Positions 28,844 through 38,467 are shown, numbered from the stretch's first letter. The stretch is 63,288 bases of DNA from an uncultured Verrucomicrobiales bacterium (GCA_943789025.1 CALSSN010000026.1:1-63288); one strand, 5' to 3'. The notes: generated by a model from the letters alone, not told the origin. Numbers and translations are program-made.

Positions 28844-28975
28844 GGCTTTAGTTCTGTGATAAGCCGACTGCCGGAACCAGCTACTCTGATTCAACGCACG
28901 CGCATCTTTTCCGGAGCTGCTCCCGATAGTCGGCCCATGAAGGGAAGGGTGTTGCCCATCCTTTGAGGGGACGCG

Positions 28976-29003
28976 AATATAGGGGGAAGGTTCTCTTAGG
29001 CAA
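28976..29003 (-). promoter_or_regulatory. Candidate sigma-70-type promoter for the str-S10-spc cluster
   Basis: On the minus strand TTGCCT (28998-29003) and TATATT (28976-28981) are separated by 16 bases, close to the sigma-70 consensus. It lies 133 bases upstream of rpsL, leaving a leader that could hold regulation, although no known ribosomal leader is recognised. It is a by-eye call in a 240-base region between divergent genes. Confidence 0.45.
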
Positions 29004-29083
29004 GCGCTAAAATATAAATTTTCTTTTTTGCCTTTCCGGCTGAATTTTCAGGCCAGTTCTAAGCCCGCATTTTCATCAAAATT

Positions 29084-30076
29084 ATGGGAAACACCAACCC
29101 TCCATTACCCCTGCCATCGGGCGAGGACTTCAAATTCCCAAAGAGAAAACCATCACTGGCCCAGCTGGCCATCCGGTTCCTGGTCAAAGCCACTCTCATC
29201 ATGACCATTGCCACCACGTTGCTTCTGCTTGGGTGGTTCCTTGGGCGCGAAATGGAAAAGCAGGTGCGGACCGACACGCGATCAGAACTCGCAACTCGAT
29301 ACTCGCTGCTTGGCAAGCAGAAGGCACTGCTCGATCTCGAAGCCGATTCTGCCAGAGACACTGCCGCCACAACTATTGCGGAGGCTGTGATGCTTCGCGC
29401 CAAACAAAGCGTCTTTGAACAACGGATCGCAACCCTTGAACAGCAAATAAAAAACCAGCAGCGGGCCGCAGAGGATCTCGAAAAATCCTACATCAAACGC
29501 TGGGAAGGAACCAAAGCCGAGCTCGAGCAAACCAAGGGAAAATTCAAAGCGTATCGAGATGCCTATAAGACCCACGTCCGGGAGGAAGCCAGGGGAGAAC
29601 ATCTCGGAACTTTCACTTACCGTGACTACGTATTTAACGACACAGTCATTGAACGCATCACGCCGGTTGGCATCGAGATTCGACACGAGTCGGGTGCCGC
29701 CCGCCTTCTCTTCTCTCTCCTGCCGCCGAAGATGCGGAACAGGTTTGCCTACGACCCTGGCGAAGCCGCCGGCCACCTCCAGGCCGAGCGAGCAAGCTGG
29801 CTCAAAAGACAGGTCATCGCTGACAACGCCCGCTTGGAAAAAAGGAAAAAAGAAGATGAGATGGGTAGGCGCATCGCTATGCGTATCGCCGAGAAGGAAG
29901 TGGACGAGATCCTCTCAAAAATGGCTTCGGCAGAGCGCTCACTCACTTTCTGCGAGAGCAAGCTCGCCTCTCCAGGTCGAAGATCTCCCAAAGACTACGA
30001 ATGGAAAATACGCCAACTCAGGAGCGACATCGTTTACTACGAGAGCCAGCTCGAAAACTACGGCATCTTTCGCTGA
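29084..30076 (+). CDS. Membrane-anchored coiled-coil protein
   Basis: Encodes 330 residues, function unknown. A proline-rich cytoplasmic start is followed by one membrane helix at about 34-54 (VKATLIMTIATTLLLLGWFL). Long charged helices with heptad patterns follow (RIATLEQQIKNQQRAAEDLE). Near residues 180-225 is a compact segment: TYRDYVFNDTVIERITPVGI, then EIRHESGAARLLFSLLPPKM and RFAYDPGEA. This pattern recurs in verrucomicrobial envelope proteins in my recollection, not in a database check. More coiled coil follows. The gene is transcribed divergently from the ribosomal cluster. Confidence 0.75.
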   Translation: MGNTNPPLPLPSGEDFKFPKRKPSLAQLAIRFLVKATLIMTIATTLLLLGWFLGREMEKQVRTDTRSELATRYSLLGKQKALLDLEADSARDTAATTIAEAVMLRAKQSVFEQRIATLEQQIKNQQRAAEDLEKSYIKRWEGTKAELEQTKGKFKAYRDAYKTHVREEARGEHLGTFTYRDYVFNDTVIERITPVGIEIRHESGAARLLFSLLPPKMRNRFAYDPGEAAGHLQAERASWLKRQVIADNARLEKRKKEDEMGRRIAMRIAEKEVDEILSKMASAERSLTFCESKLASPGRRSPKDYEWKIRQLRSDIVYYESQLENYGIFR

Positions 30077-30254
30077 TCAGGCACCTTCATTCGCGACGTC
30101 AAAGATCGGGAAGTCCGCGCCTCATGAGTCGGCCTTCGATTGAAACTCCCCGTTCACTCCCGAAGCGCTTCCAGCTTTCATCTCGGAGGAAGAAACAAAT
30201 TGCCTGCTACGATTCCATGGTGACAAAAAGCAGATGCCCATTCACTCTTCCTGC

Positions 30255-31487
30255 ATGCATGTTCCTTCTTTGATTGAAAAAAAGCGTGACGGAGGCACTC
30301 TCACGAATGAAGAAATTCGAGGGCTTGTCGACGCCTTCACTTCCGGTGGGATGCCGGACTACCAGATGAGCGCTCTTGCAATGGCGGTCTACTTTCAGGG
30401 GCTGGATGGAGACGAGACCGCCGAGCTGACCGCCGCCATGCTGGGAAGTGGCAAATCCCTCGAGCACCCGGCAGGGTGCTCACCAAGCGTCGACAAACAC
30501 TCCACCGGAGGAATCGGAGACAAGGTCTCACTTGTCCTTGCCCCGCTCCTCGCCTGTGACAATCTACGCATCCCTATGATCGCCGGCCACGGACTGGGAA
30601 TTACGGGAGGAACTCTGGACAAGCTTGAATCAATCCCAGGCTACCGCTGCGACCTCAAGATCGATGAGATGCACGAGGTGCTCGGCAAAGTCGGGTGCAT
30701 GATTACCGGCCAGACTGCGGAGATCTGCCCGGCGGATAGAAAACTGTATGCCCTCCGCGACGTCACCGGCACGGTGCCTTCCCCGGCATTGATCGTTGCC
30801 AGTATCATGAGCAAAAAACTTGCCGAATCGCTCGACCGCCTCGTCCTCGACGTCAAATTCGGCTCTGGCGCTTTCATGAAAACCCGCAAAGAAGCACAGT
30901 CTCTTGCCGATGCCATGGTGCTGATCGGAAAAAACCTAACGCTAGATGTGACAGCTGTGCTTACGCCCATGGACGAGCCTCTCGGCCGTGCTGTTGGAAA
31001 TGCCCTTGAGGTGCACGAGGCGATTGAAACCCTCCATGGCAAGGGCCCGGATGACCTCGTCCGCATTGTCCTTGATCTTGCCACCCATCTCTCAACTGCC
31101 CCACGAACCCGGCTTGCCGGCTGGCTTACTGACGGCTCGGCTTTAGAAAAATTCCGAGCCATGGTCACCGCCCAGGGAGGCGACACGGCCAGCCTCGAAA
31201 CACTCACTGAGCTGCACCGTGCGCCGTATTGCGCCGAGGTGAAAGCTGAACGTTCAGGCACCCTCACTCAGATCGACGCTGGGACCCTAGGCCGAGCGCT
31301 CCTTAAGATTGGAGCAGGTCGTCAAGTTTCCTCCGACGCGATCAACTTCTCTGTGGGTGCCGACGAAATCCGCAAGTGCGGGATTCAGGTCACGGCAGGG
31401 GACTCCCTGATGCGCGTCCATGCACCCACAACAGATGCTCTTTCCCAAGCCATCACCGAAATCGCAGCAGGTATTTCAATCGCCTGA
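30255..31487 (+). CDS. deoA: Pyrimidine-nucleoside / thymidine phosphorylase
   Basis: Cytosolic enzyme of about 410 residues that splits thymidine or uridine with phosphate to the base and (deoxy)ribose-1-phosphate, in nucleoside salvage. It begins VPSLIEKKRDGGTLTNEEIR, then the phosphate-binding KHSTGGIGDKVSLVLAPL near residue 80, GHGLGITGGTLDKLESIPGY, and VASIMSKKLAES with VLDVKFGSGAFM, all diagnostic. The start at 30255 (MHVPSL) is preferred; 30234 is also possible. It is slightly shorter than E. coli DeoA at the C-terminus. The choice between DeoA and Pdp cannot be made by eye. Its 3' end overlaps the convergent gene by 12 bases. Confidence 0.92.
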   Translation: MHVPSLIEKKRDGGTLTNEEIRGLVDAFTSGGMPDYQMSALAMAVYFQGLDGDETAELTAAMLGSGKSLEHPAGCSPSVDKHSTGGIGDKVSLVLAPLLACDNLRIPMIAGHGLGITGGTLDKLESIPGYRCDLKIDEMHEVLGKVGCMITGQTAEICPADRKLYALRDVTGTVPSPALIVASIMSKKLAESLDRLVLDVKFGSGAFMKTRKEAQSLADAMVLIGKNLTLDVTAVLTPMDEPLGRAVGNALEVHEAIETLHGKGPDDLVRIVLDLATHLSTAPRTRLAGWLTDGSALEKFRAMVTAQGGDTASLETLTELHRAPYCAEVKAERSGTLTQIDAGTLGRALLKIGAGRQVSSDAINFSVGADEIRKCGIQVTAGDSLMRVHAPTTDALSQAITEIAAGISIA

Positions 31488-32096
31488 CCCTGCTTCCGAC
31501 GCAGGTGCCTCTGCCTCGCCCTTCAGTGCAGGAAGAATCTCCACGATATCAGCAAAATCGATACCCTCGGCATCGCTGAGCACATTGCACCTGCCAAAGA
31601 GAAGACTCCCTTCCGGCGCTTGCAGCAGCGCCGCTAAATGGCTGTCGATACGTATTTTAAAAAAGCCTCTCGACCGGCTGCTATGGCTGATCTTTTCCTC
31701 GCGCAGGATGCCGCCAAGAGGTTGCTCACCCGCCCGGATTTTCTCGCGAATCAGTTCGGGAAAAGGCTCCAACTGGATGCCGATCGCGCCGAACTCAACC
31801 GGCTCACACTCCCCGCTCAGGCCTGGTTTTTCGAGCACCACTGCCCGCATGATAAAATCCTCGGAAGCCACCTGCTCGCACACCTGCAGTCCGATATTCG
31901 ATCTGTGAAAGTCGGCCAGAGTTGACGTCATGTCCGACTCATGAACGAGCAACTTGCGGTACGGCTCGGGAATGTCCTCGCCTGCCAGGAAGGCTACATC
32001 GAACCCTGAGTGCGCTCCAAGAAAAAAATGAAGCGGCATCAGGAGGTCAAGTTCACTTCCCGGTGCAGGCGGGCTTGTGTGAGAATTATCAGACAT
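31476..32096 (-). CDS. Chorismate lyase-like (UbiC/UTRA-fold) protein
   Basis: Encodes 206 residues. The segment YRKLLVHESDMTSTLADFHR, followed by LQVCEQVASEDFIMRAVVLE and VEFGAIGIQLEPFP, matches the LLxHxxDMTxTLE...R.V.L pattern of the chorismate lyase-like fold. Chorismate lyase converts chorismate to 4-hydroxybenzoate; a role here is inferred only from the fold, and the substrate could differ. The acidic N-terminus and C-terminus look disordered. It follows the radical SAM gene by 56 bases on the same strand, so the two are likely co-expressed. Confidence 0.6.
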   Translation of the reverse strand: MSDNSHTSPPAPGSELDLLMPLHFFLGAHSGFDVAFLAGEDIPEPYRKLLVHESDMTSTLADFHRSNIGLQVCEQVASEDFIMRAVVLEKPGLSGECEPVEFGAIGIQLEPFPELIREKIRAGEQPLGGILREEKISHSSRSRGFFKIRIDSHLAALLQAPEGSLLFGRCNVLSDAEGIDFADIVEILPALKGEAEAPASEAGSGD

Positions 32097-32152
32097 CAGA
32101 TGGACTCTCGCAGGGGTAAATGGGGTTCGTGTTTTCCTGGTTTGCTTTTCGC

Positions 32153-33553
32153 TTAAACATACCGCGCACCTTGGTGGCGTTCCAGAAAGAAAGCGTGGAG
32201 AAGACGGTCAATTTGCAGGAGTCCGTTTCGGGTGATCGTGATCTCACCGCCATCGAGAACCGCGTAGCCGTCTCGCTGAAGATCCGACAATTGCTTGCCG
32301 TAAAACTGCAGTGGATCAATCCCATATTTTTTTCGGTAGTAGACAGGATCGCCCTCGCCAAGTTTCATGCGCAGGAGAAACTCTCTGACAAAACGTTCTT
32401 CCGGATCGGTGACGTAAGCCCGACTAAGACTGTGGTGCCCCCCTTCTCTGGTGACCTGATCAATGTAGTCGGGCATGTTATTTTCGTTCTGAATATGAAT
32501 CCCCCCGAGGTGCCCAAAACTGGCTACTCCGAGGGGGAGAAGGTCCGCTCCTCCAAAAAGATTATCTCGATAGACAAACTTGCTTTGGGCCGGATTTTTT
32601 ACCACTGTATATGCGCTGGTCACGGTATATCCTGCCGCCTCGAAACGCTCGTAGGCCTTGTCCACCCAGTGGCGCTTGGTAGCCCAGTCAGCAACCGGAG
32701 CCACTGTCTTCCCCGCAGACTTCATCTCTCGATAGATGCCCGTATTGTACGGGATTTCCATCTGGTAGATCGTGACCATCTCGGAGTCGAGCTCGATTGC
32801 CCGGTCCACTGATCGAAACCAGTTCTCCTCGGTCTCGCCCATCATTCCCGCGATCAGATCGATATTGATCTGATCGAAGCCAGCCGCTCTTGCAGCAGTA
32901 TAAGCCCGATCGACCTCGGCTCCTTTGTGGGCCCGACCATTCAGTTCCAGAATCTCGTCGTCGAAACTTTCGATTCCGAGACTGAGACGCGTGACTCCGA
33001 TCTTCTTGATCGCCTCAACCTTCTTTGCATTGAGCGTCCCAGGCTCGCACTCAAAAGCGACTTCTCTCGTCGAGTCCCAAGGCATGAGATCCTTCATTCG
33101 ATCAGTGAGATCAATCAACTGGCTCGGAGAAAGGTATGATGGAGTGCCACCTCCGAAATAGACGCAGTCCAGCTTACGCCCTTTGACGTAGGGTTGCGCA
33201 GCATAAAAGGCCAGCTCCCTGATCGTCGCATCGAGGTAGGCTTTGATCTCCTCGGCGCTCTTTTCCGTGTAAACCCGGAAATAACAGAAGTGACAACGGC
33301 GCCGACAGAAGGGTACATGGTGATAAAGCCCCAAGGGCAGCTCAGGATCGGCAGGAGCTTTCAGAAGACGTTCCACCTCAGCCACCTGTTCCGCCTGCCA
33401 GAACGAGAACGGGGGGTAATTGGCTACGAAGTAATTTCCGACCTCGGTTTTTTCGTTCCCGGGAACGACAACCCCCTCGGCATTTGCCACCTGAGCACGA
33501 AGCGCTGCCTCGGAATCAGCCGGCTGGTTAGTGATTCGGTTGCGATCGGCCAT
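32153..33553 (-). CDS. HemN/HemW-like radical SAM protein (coproporphyrinogen III oxidase family)
   Basis: Encodes 466 residues. The radical SAM cluster motif is at residues 83-90 (PFCRRRCHFCYF, CxxxCxxC), and VYFGGGTPSYLSPSQL, RLSLGIESFDDEILELNGRA and INIDLIAGMMGETEENW follow in family order. A HemN-type C-terminal domain is present (LRMKLGEGDPVYYRKKYGID, then LDGGEITITRNGLLQIDRLL). The family includes oxygen-independent coproporphyrinogen oxidases, haem chaperones (HemW) and haem-degrading enzymes, and the sequence alone does not decide. The N-terminal 75 residues are longer than in HemW. The start at 33553 (MADRNRIT) is preferred to 33649, which runs back towards the transposase remnant. 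Confidence 0.82.
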   Translation of the reverse strand: MADRNRITNQPADSEAALRAQVANAEGVVVPGNEKTEVGNYFVANYPPFSFWQAEQVAEVERLLKAPADPELPLGLYHHVPFCRRRCHFCYFRVYTEKSAEEIKAYLDATIRELAFYAAQPYVKGRKLDCVYFGGGTPSYLSPSQLIDLTDRMKDLMPWDSTREVAFECEPGTLNAKKVEAIKKIGVTRLSLGIESFDDEILELNGRAHKGAEVDRAYTAARAAGFDQINIDLIAGMMGETEENWFRSVDRAIELDSEMVTIYQMEIPYNTGIYREMKSAGKTVAPVADWATKRHWVDKAYERFEAAGYTVTSAYTVVKNPAQSKFVYRDNLFGGADLLPLGVASFGHLGGIHIQNENNMPDYIDQVTREGGHHSLSRAYVTDPEERFVREFLLRMKLGEGDPVYYRKKYGIDPLQFYGKQLSDLQRDGYAVLDGGEITITRNGLLQIDRLLHAFFLERHQGARYV

Positions 33554-33689
33554 GCGGAGAAAAGAGAAAGAAGAATAAGCAGGCAGGGCGGAAAAGAAGG
33601 AACACCCGCCAGCGCATGATGAAGATAGCCACCATCCCATGACAGACAACGCCTATCCTCTCCGCACTTGCACAAATGATGCGCCCGAG

Positions 33690-34187
33690 CCGGTCATAGC
33701 CGAGCAGGCCCCGTGCATGAGTCGAGTTCTTTTGCTCCACATGAGCCTGGTCGTTCTTGCGATAGGGGCGCGATCGAGTCACCTCAACCGCCGGTTCGCG
33801 CCCCTTGAGATGCGAGACGAGCGCCCAGTTGAGGAACTCCCCCCCATTGTCGGTATCCCAACCCTTCAGCCCAAAGGGCATCGCTCTCTCGATCTCCTCA
33901 AGACGCTCGATGACACCATATTGCCCGCGGTTCCACGTCGCTCGCAACTCCGTCCATCCGCTCCAGATATCAGTGACCGTCAACGTCCAGATGAAGCTCT
34001 CGGACATCGAACCCCCGCAATGCGCTACGGTATCGGCCTCTACCCATCCGGGCTCCTCAACCGACCATGCCTCCGCCCGCACAGGCACCTCCGCCCTGAT
34101 CGCTGCGTCACTCCGACAGCCTCGCGCCCGTGCCCTCCCGTCCTCCACACGGTAGGGCGCGAGCAGGCGATCGATCTGCGCCGGACA
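33690..34187 (-). pseudogene. Remnant of an rve-type (DDE integrase-fold) transposase
   Basis: Minus-strand core of an integrase-catalytic-domain transposase. AQIDRLLAPYRVEDGRA leads to GWVEADTVAHCGGS with the first Asp. WTLTVTDIWSGWTELRATWN and the second Asp region WDTDNGGEFLNWALVSHL follow, then SRPYRKNDQAHVEQKN with the catalytic Glu and GLLGYDRLG. Upstream a TGA at 34188-34190 interrupts the frame and no helix-turn-helix domain is readable. Downstream the family similarity stops and the frame runs into unrelated sequence before the radical SAM gene. Both ends are lost, so this is a dead insertion sequence. No terminal inverted repeats or target duplication were found. Confidence 0.8.
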
Positions 34188-34233
34188 TCAACGAGATCCC
34201 GCGACCTGAGCTTGCGGAAACGTGACGCTGCAT

Positions 34234-34416
34234 CTAAACTTCAATTTCCACCTTATCCGGGATCATGGTTTCACCGACAGCTACGATCAATCTATTTACG
34301 GACCTACAGTCCCCAGTCCCAAGCAATGCCTCGGGATATGAATTATCAGGGGATTTCTTCATCATGACCTCGACGTCATATCCAAGCAGGACGGCGGTGC
34401 GCTCCTCTGGAACCAT
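34234..34416 (-). CDS. Small ORF of unknown function
   Basis: Sixty residues starting MVPEERTAVLLGYDVEVMMK and ending PDKVEIEV. It has a protein-like composition and lies in the otherwise empty stretch between the transposase remnant and the RRM gene, transcribed divergently from the latter (20 bases between starts). An in-frame opening extends further upstream to 34677 but would overlap the RRM gene. No family is recognised. It could be the tail of a gene cut by the insertion. Confidence 0.35.
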   Translation of the reverse strand: MVPEERTAVLLGYDVEVMMKKSPDNSYPEALLGTGDCRSVNRLIVAVGETMIPDKVEIEV

Positions 34417-34436
34417 ACGAACAAACAATTCTAAGG

Positions 34437-35219
34437 ATGTCCACCACACCAACCCAAGACGAACCCTCACAGAACCCCACCCGTAAACGCCGGAGACGCC
34501 GCAGCGGCGATCAGGATAAACAATCTCAACAGCAGAGCAGCAGACAGGAAAAAAGACCTGGAAATCGCCAGAACCGAGAACGCTCAGGAAACAGGTCTCG
34601 CTCAACGAGGCGGCAAAATTCCGACCGCGGCTCTGGAGGTGTCTACCGAGTAGACAGAAAGACGGAGCGTCCCACACCCGCTCTCTGGAGGCGTCTCCTT
34701 CAGGTGATCACCTTCGGTGTCTTCAGGGCTGACCCGTACTTTGTGCCGGGCTCGGAAAGATTCGCCAGAACGGCTGCTCCCACCGAAAAGCAACCGGCAG
34801 AAAAAAACCACCGCCGATCCGATAGTGGCGAAAGAAAGCAGCAAAGCAGAAGACGCAGGAGCAGCGACCAAAGCGAGAGCAGTGAGCCGAATAAGCCGCC
34901 CCGCAATTCAGAGCGCACCCCGGAGGAAGTCGAAGTGACAAGTCCTCGCTGTTTCGTGGGAAACCTCTCTTATGACGTCGGTGAAAGCGAATTGAACGAG
35001 CTCTTTGCGAGCGTCGGATCAGTGGCAACTGCCGAGCTCGTGATGAATTCCCGCAGTAACCGATCGAAGGGCTACGGCTTCATCACCATGGGCTCGATCG
35101 AAGAAGCAAAGGCCGCGGTCTCCCGCTACAATGGCCACGAACTCATGGGTCGAAAAATGGTAGTCAGCGGTGCCAAGTCATCCGGACCAAAGACCGCCGA
35201 GAATACAACTGCCGACTGA
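34437..35219 (+). CDS. RNA-binding protein with RRM domain and long basic disordered N-terminus
   Basis: Encodes 260 residues. The RRM is at about 171-246, with RNP2 CFVGNL at 172-177 and RNP1 KGYGFITM at 211-218. It ends HELMGRKMVVSGAKSS. Residues 1-75 and 112-165 are Arg/Lys/Ser/Gln rich and probably disordered. Between them, about 80-106, is a short conserved-looking hydrophobic block (ALWRRLLQVITFGVFRADPY) that could be a peptide docking motif. Bacterial single-RRM proteins are usually 80-120 residues, so this architecture is unusual. The gene precedes copy A of the dispersed repeat. Confidence 0.88.
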   Translation: MSTTPTQDEPSQNPTRKRRRRRSGDQDKQSQQQSSRQEKRPGNRQNRERSGNRSRSTRRQNSDRGSGGVYRVDRKTERPTPALWRRLLQVITFGVFRADPYFVPGSERFARTAAPTEKQPAEKNHRRSDSGERKQQSRRRRSSDQSESSEPNKPPRNSERTPEEVEVTSPRCFVGNLSYDVGESELNELFASVGSVATAELVMNSRSNRSKGYGFITMGSIEEAKAAVSRYNGHELMGRKMVVSGAKSSGPKTAENTTAD

Positions 35220-35283
35220 GCCCAGAACAGGGCTTCCTCACGAGGAGCTTCTTCAACATGAGACCGCGCCACTCACCTAGTGG

Positions 35284-35507
35284 GAAAGTCTGATCCATTG
35301 CTCCACCCGCCACTTGGAATGGAATAGGATGAAAGTCAGCATCGCTGCGCTCTGGGCTCGCTGAAGAAGCCCTTCGGGTTGCTGCCCGCATCCAGCTTGG
35401 CTATGTTGATCGTTGGTCGTGGACAATCGTCCACTTCCGCCTCGCGCCGTGCCACACAGAATTCGGACAACAATGACGGGCACCGCCATGAATCCGACCT
35501 TCCCTAG
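35284..35507. repeat. Dispersed repeat, copy A
   Basis: About 224 bases, closely similar in the same orientation to 52450-52678. Shared blocks include ACTTGGAATGGAATAG, GCCCTTCGGGTTGCTGCCCG and AGAATTCGGACAACAATGAC. Copy A lacks four bases present in copy B (ACGC after CCCGCC) and has scattered substitutions. Similarity starts near AAGTCTGATC and ends at the stop codon of icd. It occupies nearly the whole spacer between the convergent RRM and icd genes. No sizeable reading frame is conserved in both copies. Confidence 0.85.
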
Positions 35508-37732
35508 GCGCGGATTACATCGATAATCGCATTGAATGTCTCGCTCGGCCGCATGGCAGCATCAGCCTTGCTGTCATCAGGTCGGAAATACCCTCCGACA
35601 TCCATGGCTGCGCCCTGGCAATCGATGAGCTCCTGCACAATCCTGCTTTCTTCCGCGGCAAGCTGCTCAGCCACTGGTGCAAAGCGAGACTCCAGCTCGG
35701 AGTCGCCGCAGGAAGAAAGCTCCTGTGCCCAGTAGAGCGCGAGGTAGAAATGCGATCCTCGGTTATCGATCTCGTTTACTTTTCTTGAAGGGGCTTTGTT
35801 TTCGAGCAGCAGCTTGGTAGTAGCATCATCGAGAGTCCGCCCGAGCAGCTTGGCCTTCGCGTTGTCGCAGACATCGCTGAGATGCTCGAGTGAAACGGCA
35901 AGAGCGAGAAATTCACCCAGCGAGTCCCAGCGGAGGTGGTTCTCTTTTTCAAACTGCTGCACATGCTTCGGCGCAGAACCGCCTGCCCCGGTTTCGAAGA
36001 GCCCCCCACCCATCATGAGCGGTACGATTGACAGCATCTTTGCGGAAGTTCCCACCTCGAGAATAGGAAAGAGATCGGTAAGGTAATCGCGGAGAACGTT
36101 CCCGGTCACCGAAATGGTATTCTTGCCCTCGCGCAGACGCGCACAGGAAAGGCGGGTAGCCTCGGCCGGCGGAAGAATGAGAATTTCCAGACCGTCGGTG
36201 TCGTGGTTCTCAAGGCAAGCCTCAACCTTGCCAATGATCTGAGCGTCATGCGCACGCGTCTCGTCCAGCCAGAAGACCGCGGGGTCACCGGTGGCACGGG
36301 CGCGGGAGACCGCAAGGCCAACCCAATCGCGAACCGGCTCGTCTTTCACCTGACAAGATCGCCAGATATCGCCAGCCTCGACTTTGTGCTCGATCATGGT
36401 GATGCCAGAAGCATCGATCAAACGGACACTACCGTCCGCAGGCATTTCAAATGTCTTATCATGGGAGCCATACTCCTCCGCTTTCTTTGCCATCAGACCG
36501 ACGTTCGGAACTGTGCCCATGGTGGTCGGATCGAAAGCTCCCTTCGTCTTACAGTCATCGATGACCGCCTGATAAACCCCCGCATAGCAGCTGTCAGGAA
36601 TCACCGCCAAGGCATCCCGCACAGATCCGTCAGCATCCCACAGCTGGCCCGAGTTCCTGATCATGGCAGGCATCGACGCGTCGATAATGATATCCGAGGG
36701 CACATGCAGACCAGTGATCCCTTTGTCGGAGTTCACCATGGCAAGGTCTGGACCAGCTTGGTAGACTTTTTGAATATCTGCTTCAATCGCCTCGCGCTGT
36801 TCTTTGGGAAGTTCCTGAATCTTAGACGCGAGGTCACCAAAACCATTGTTAAAGTCGATGCCAAGTCCGTCGAGGACATCCCCATGCCGGGCGAGCAGAT
36901 CACGGAAAAAGACCCTGACAGCGTGCCCGAAAATAATCGGATCCGAAACCTTCATCATGGTTGCCTTCATGTGCAGTGAGAAGAGAATCCCCTGCTCCTT
37001 TGCAACAGCGATCTGCTCTTCAAGAAAACGCACCAGCGCCTTTTTACTCATGAAGGTGGCATCGATAATCTCGCCTGCTTCAAGAGGAGCCGCCCCGCGC
37101 AGAACCGTTCTCGATCCATCGTCTGCCTCGTGCACAATACTGAAAGTCGTGGCCTCATCGACAGTGATCGAGCGCTCGTTCGAGCGAAAGTCATCGTGCC
37201 CCATGGTGGCGACGTGGGTCTTCGAGTCCGGCGACCATGCTCCCATCGAGTGCGGATTAGCCCGAGCATATTCCTTGACTGCCTTGGGAGCACGGCGATC
37301 GGAATTGCCTTCCCGAAGAACCGGGTTCACGGCGGACCCTTTGATCTTATCGTAACGCGCCTTGACCGCGGCTTCATCTTCGTCGGCTGGCTCCTCTGGG
37401 TAATCTGGGATGTCATATCCCTGAGCCTGAATCTCCGCGATGCATGCTTTGAGTTGAGGAACGGATGCCGAGATATTCGGAAGCTTAATGATATTCGTCT
37501 CCGGGAACTGAGTCATCTCGCCTAGTTCCGAAAGCGCGTCAGCGATCTTCTGCTCGTCACGCAGATTCTCAGGAAAATTGGCAATGATCCGACCGGCCAG
37601 TGATATATCTTTGATTTTCACCATGATTCCCGAAGTGCCGAGAAAAGACTCGATAACAGGAAGCAGAGAACGGGTCGCGAGAGCAGGCGCCTCGTCGGTC
37701 AATGTGTAGATGATGGTGGATTGGTCAGCCAT
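35504..37732 (-). CDS. icd: NADP-dependent isocitrate dehydrogenase, monomeric type
   Basis: TCA-cycle enzyme of 742 residues, the typical length of the monomeric (IDH-II) class, unrelated in length to the dimeric 415-residue type. It begins [20 protein letters not shown] and carries [40 protein letters not shown] and [18 protein letters not shown], all characteristic. The C-terminal half has [15 protein letters not shown], and [17 protein letters not shown] precedes the end. It converts isocitrate to 2-oxoglutarate with NADPH formation. It starts at 37732, divergent from sodA, and its stop abuts dispersed repeat copy A. Confidence 0.97.
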   Translation of the reverse strand: MADQSTIIYTLTDEAPALATRSLLPVIESFLGTSGIMVKIKDISLAGRIIANFPENLRDEQKIADALSELGEMTQFPETNIIKLPNISASVPQLKACIAEIQAQGYDIPDYPEEPADEDEAAVKARYDKIKGSAVNPVLREGNSDRRAPKAVKEYARANPHSMGAWSPDSKTHVATMGHDDFRSNERSITVDEATTFSIVHEADDGSRTVLRGAAPLEAGEIIDATFMSKKALVRFLEEQIAVAKEQGILFSLHMKATMMKVSDPIIFGHAVRVFFRDLLARHGDVLDGLGIDFNNGFGDLASKIQELPKEQREAIEADIQKVYQAGPDLAMVNSDKGITGLHVPSDIIIDASMPAMIRNSGQLWDADGSVRDALAVIPDSCYAGVYQAVIDDCKTKGAFDPTTMGTVPNVGLMAKKAEEYGSHDKTFEMPADGSVRLIDASGITMIEHKVEAGDIWRSCQVKDEPVRDWVGLAVSRARATGDPAVFWLDETRAHDAQIIGKVEACLENHDTDGLEILILPPAEATRLSCARLREGKNTISVTGNVLRDYLTDLFPILEVGTSAKMLSIVPLMMGGGLFETGAGGSAPKHVQQFEKENHLRWDSLGEFLALAVSLEHLSDVCDNAKAKLLGRTLDDATTKLLLENKAPSRKVNEIDNRGSHFYLALYWAQELSSCGDSELESRFAPVAEQLAAEESRIVQELIDCQGAAMDVGGYFRPDDSKADAAMRPSETFNAIIDVIRA

Positions 37733-37845
37733 AGCGGTGAAAGGGGAAAAATTACGTCGCGCCCACCTTATCTTCCTGAAGCTACTTCGGGCAAGCGCTA
37801 ATCAGCAGTTGATTCGTTGGCTCTGCACGGCACACTATCCTCACT

Positions 37846-38460
37846 ATGGCATACCAACTTCCACCGCTCCCCTACTCCAACGACGCCCTCGAACCCCACA
37901 TAGATGCGCTGACGATGGAGATCCACCACGACAGGCACCACAATGCCTACGTCACCAATCTCAACGCTGCGCTCGAGAACGTCGACACAGGCGGCAAGTC
38001 CATCGAAGACCTGATTGCCGATCTCGACAGCCTCCCTGAAGACAAGCGCACAGCAGTCCGCAACAATGGCGGCGGACATGCCAACCACTCGCTTTTCTGG
38101 ACGAGTCTCAGCGGCTCGGGAGGCGGCGCGCCCGAAGGGGATCTCGCCTCAGCAATCGACTCTGCTTTCGGCAGCTTCGAGAGCTTTAAAGAAACTTTCG
38201 CCAAGGCAGGGATGACCCGTTTTGGCTCCGGCTGGGCCTGGCTGATCGTCAAGGGTGACGGCAGCCTCGCAGTCACCTCGACTCCCAACCAGGACAGCCC
38301 TCTGATGGATGGATCAGGGACCCCGGTCCTCGGACTCGATGTCTGGGAGCACGCCTACTACCTCCACTACCAGAACAAGCGCCCAGATTACATCGCCGCT
38401 TTCTGGAACGTCGTCGACTGGGGAGCAGTGGGAGCACGCTTTGCTGCCGCAACAGGCTGA
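37846..38460 (+). CDS. sodA: Superoxide dismutase, Mn/Fe family (Mn-like)
   Basis: Cytosolic enzyme of 204 residues with no signal peptide. The metal ligands are visible: His27 (MEIHHDRHH), His81 ([13 protein letters not shown]), Asp165 and His169 ([20 protein letters not shown]). The GGGH and DVWEHAYY context fits Mn-dependent or cambialistic members better than strict Fe enzymes, but metal use is an inference. It is divergent from icd. A pentanucleotide repeat starts eight bases after the stop. Confidence 0.95.
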   Translation: MAYQLPPLPYSNDALEPHIDALTMEIHHDRHHNAYVTNLNAALENVDTGGKSIEDLIADLDSLPEDKRTAVRNNGGGHANHSLFWTSLSGSGGGAPEGDLASAIDSAFGSFESFKETFAKAGMTRFGSGWAWLIVKGDGSLAVTSTPNQDSPLMDGSGTPVLGLDVWEHAYYLHYQNKRPDYIAAFWNVVDWGAVGARFAAATG

Positions 38461-38467
38461 TCCTCTC

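Noticed and set aside
28844..28894. N-terminal extension of S12
   Set aside because: S12 starts at MPTINQL in all families; the extra 17 residues have no support.
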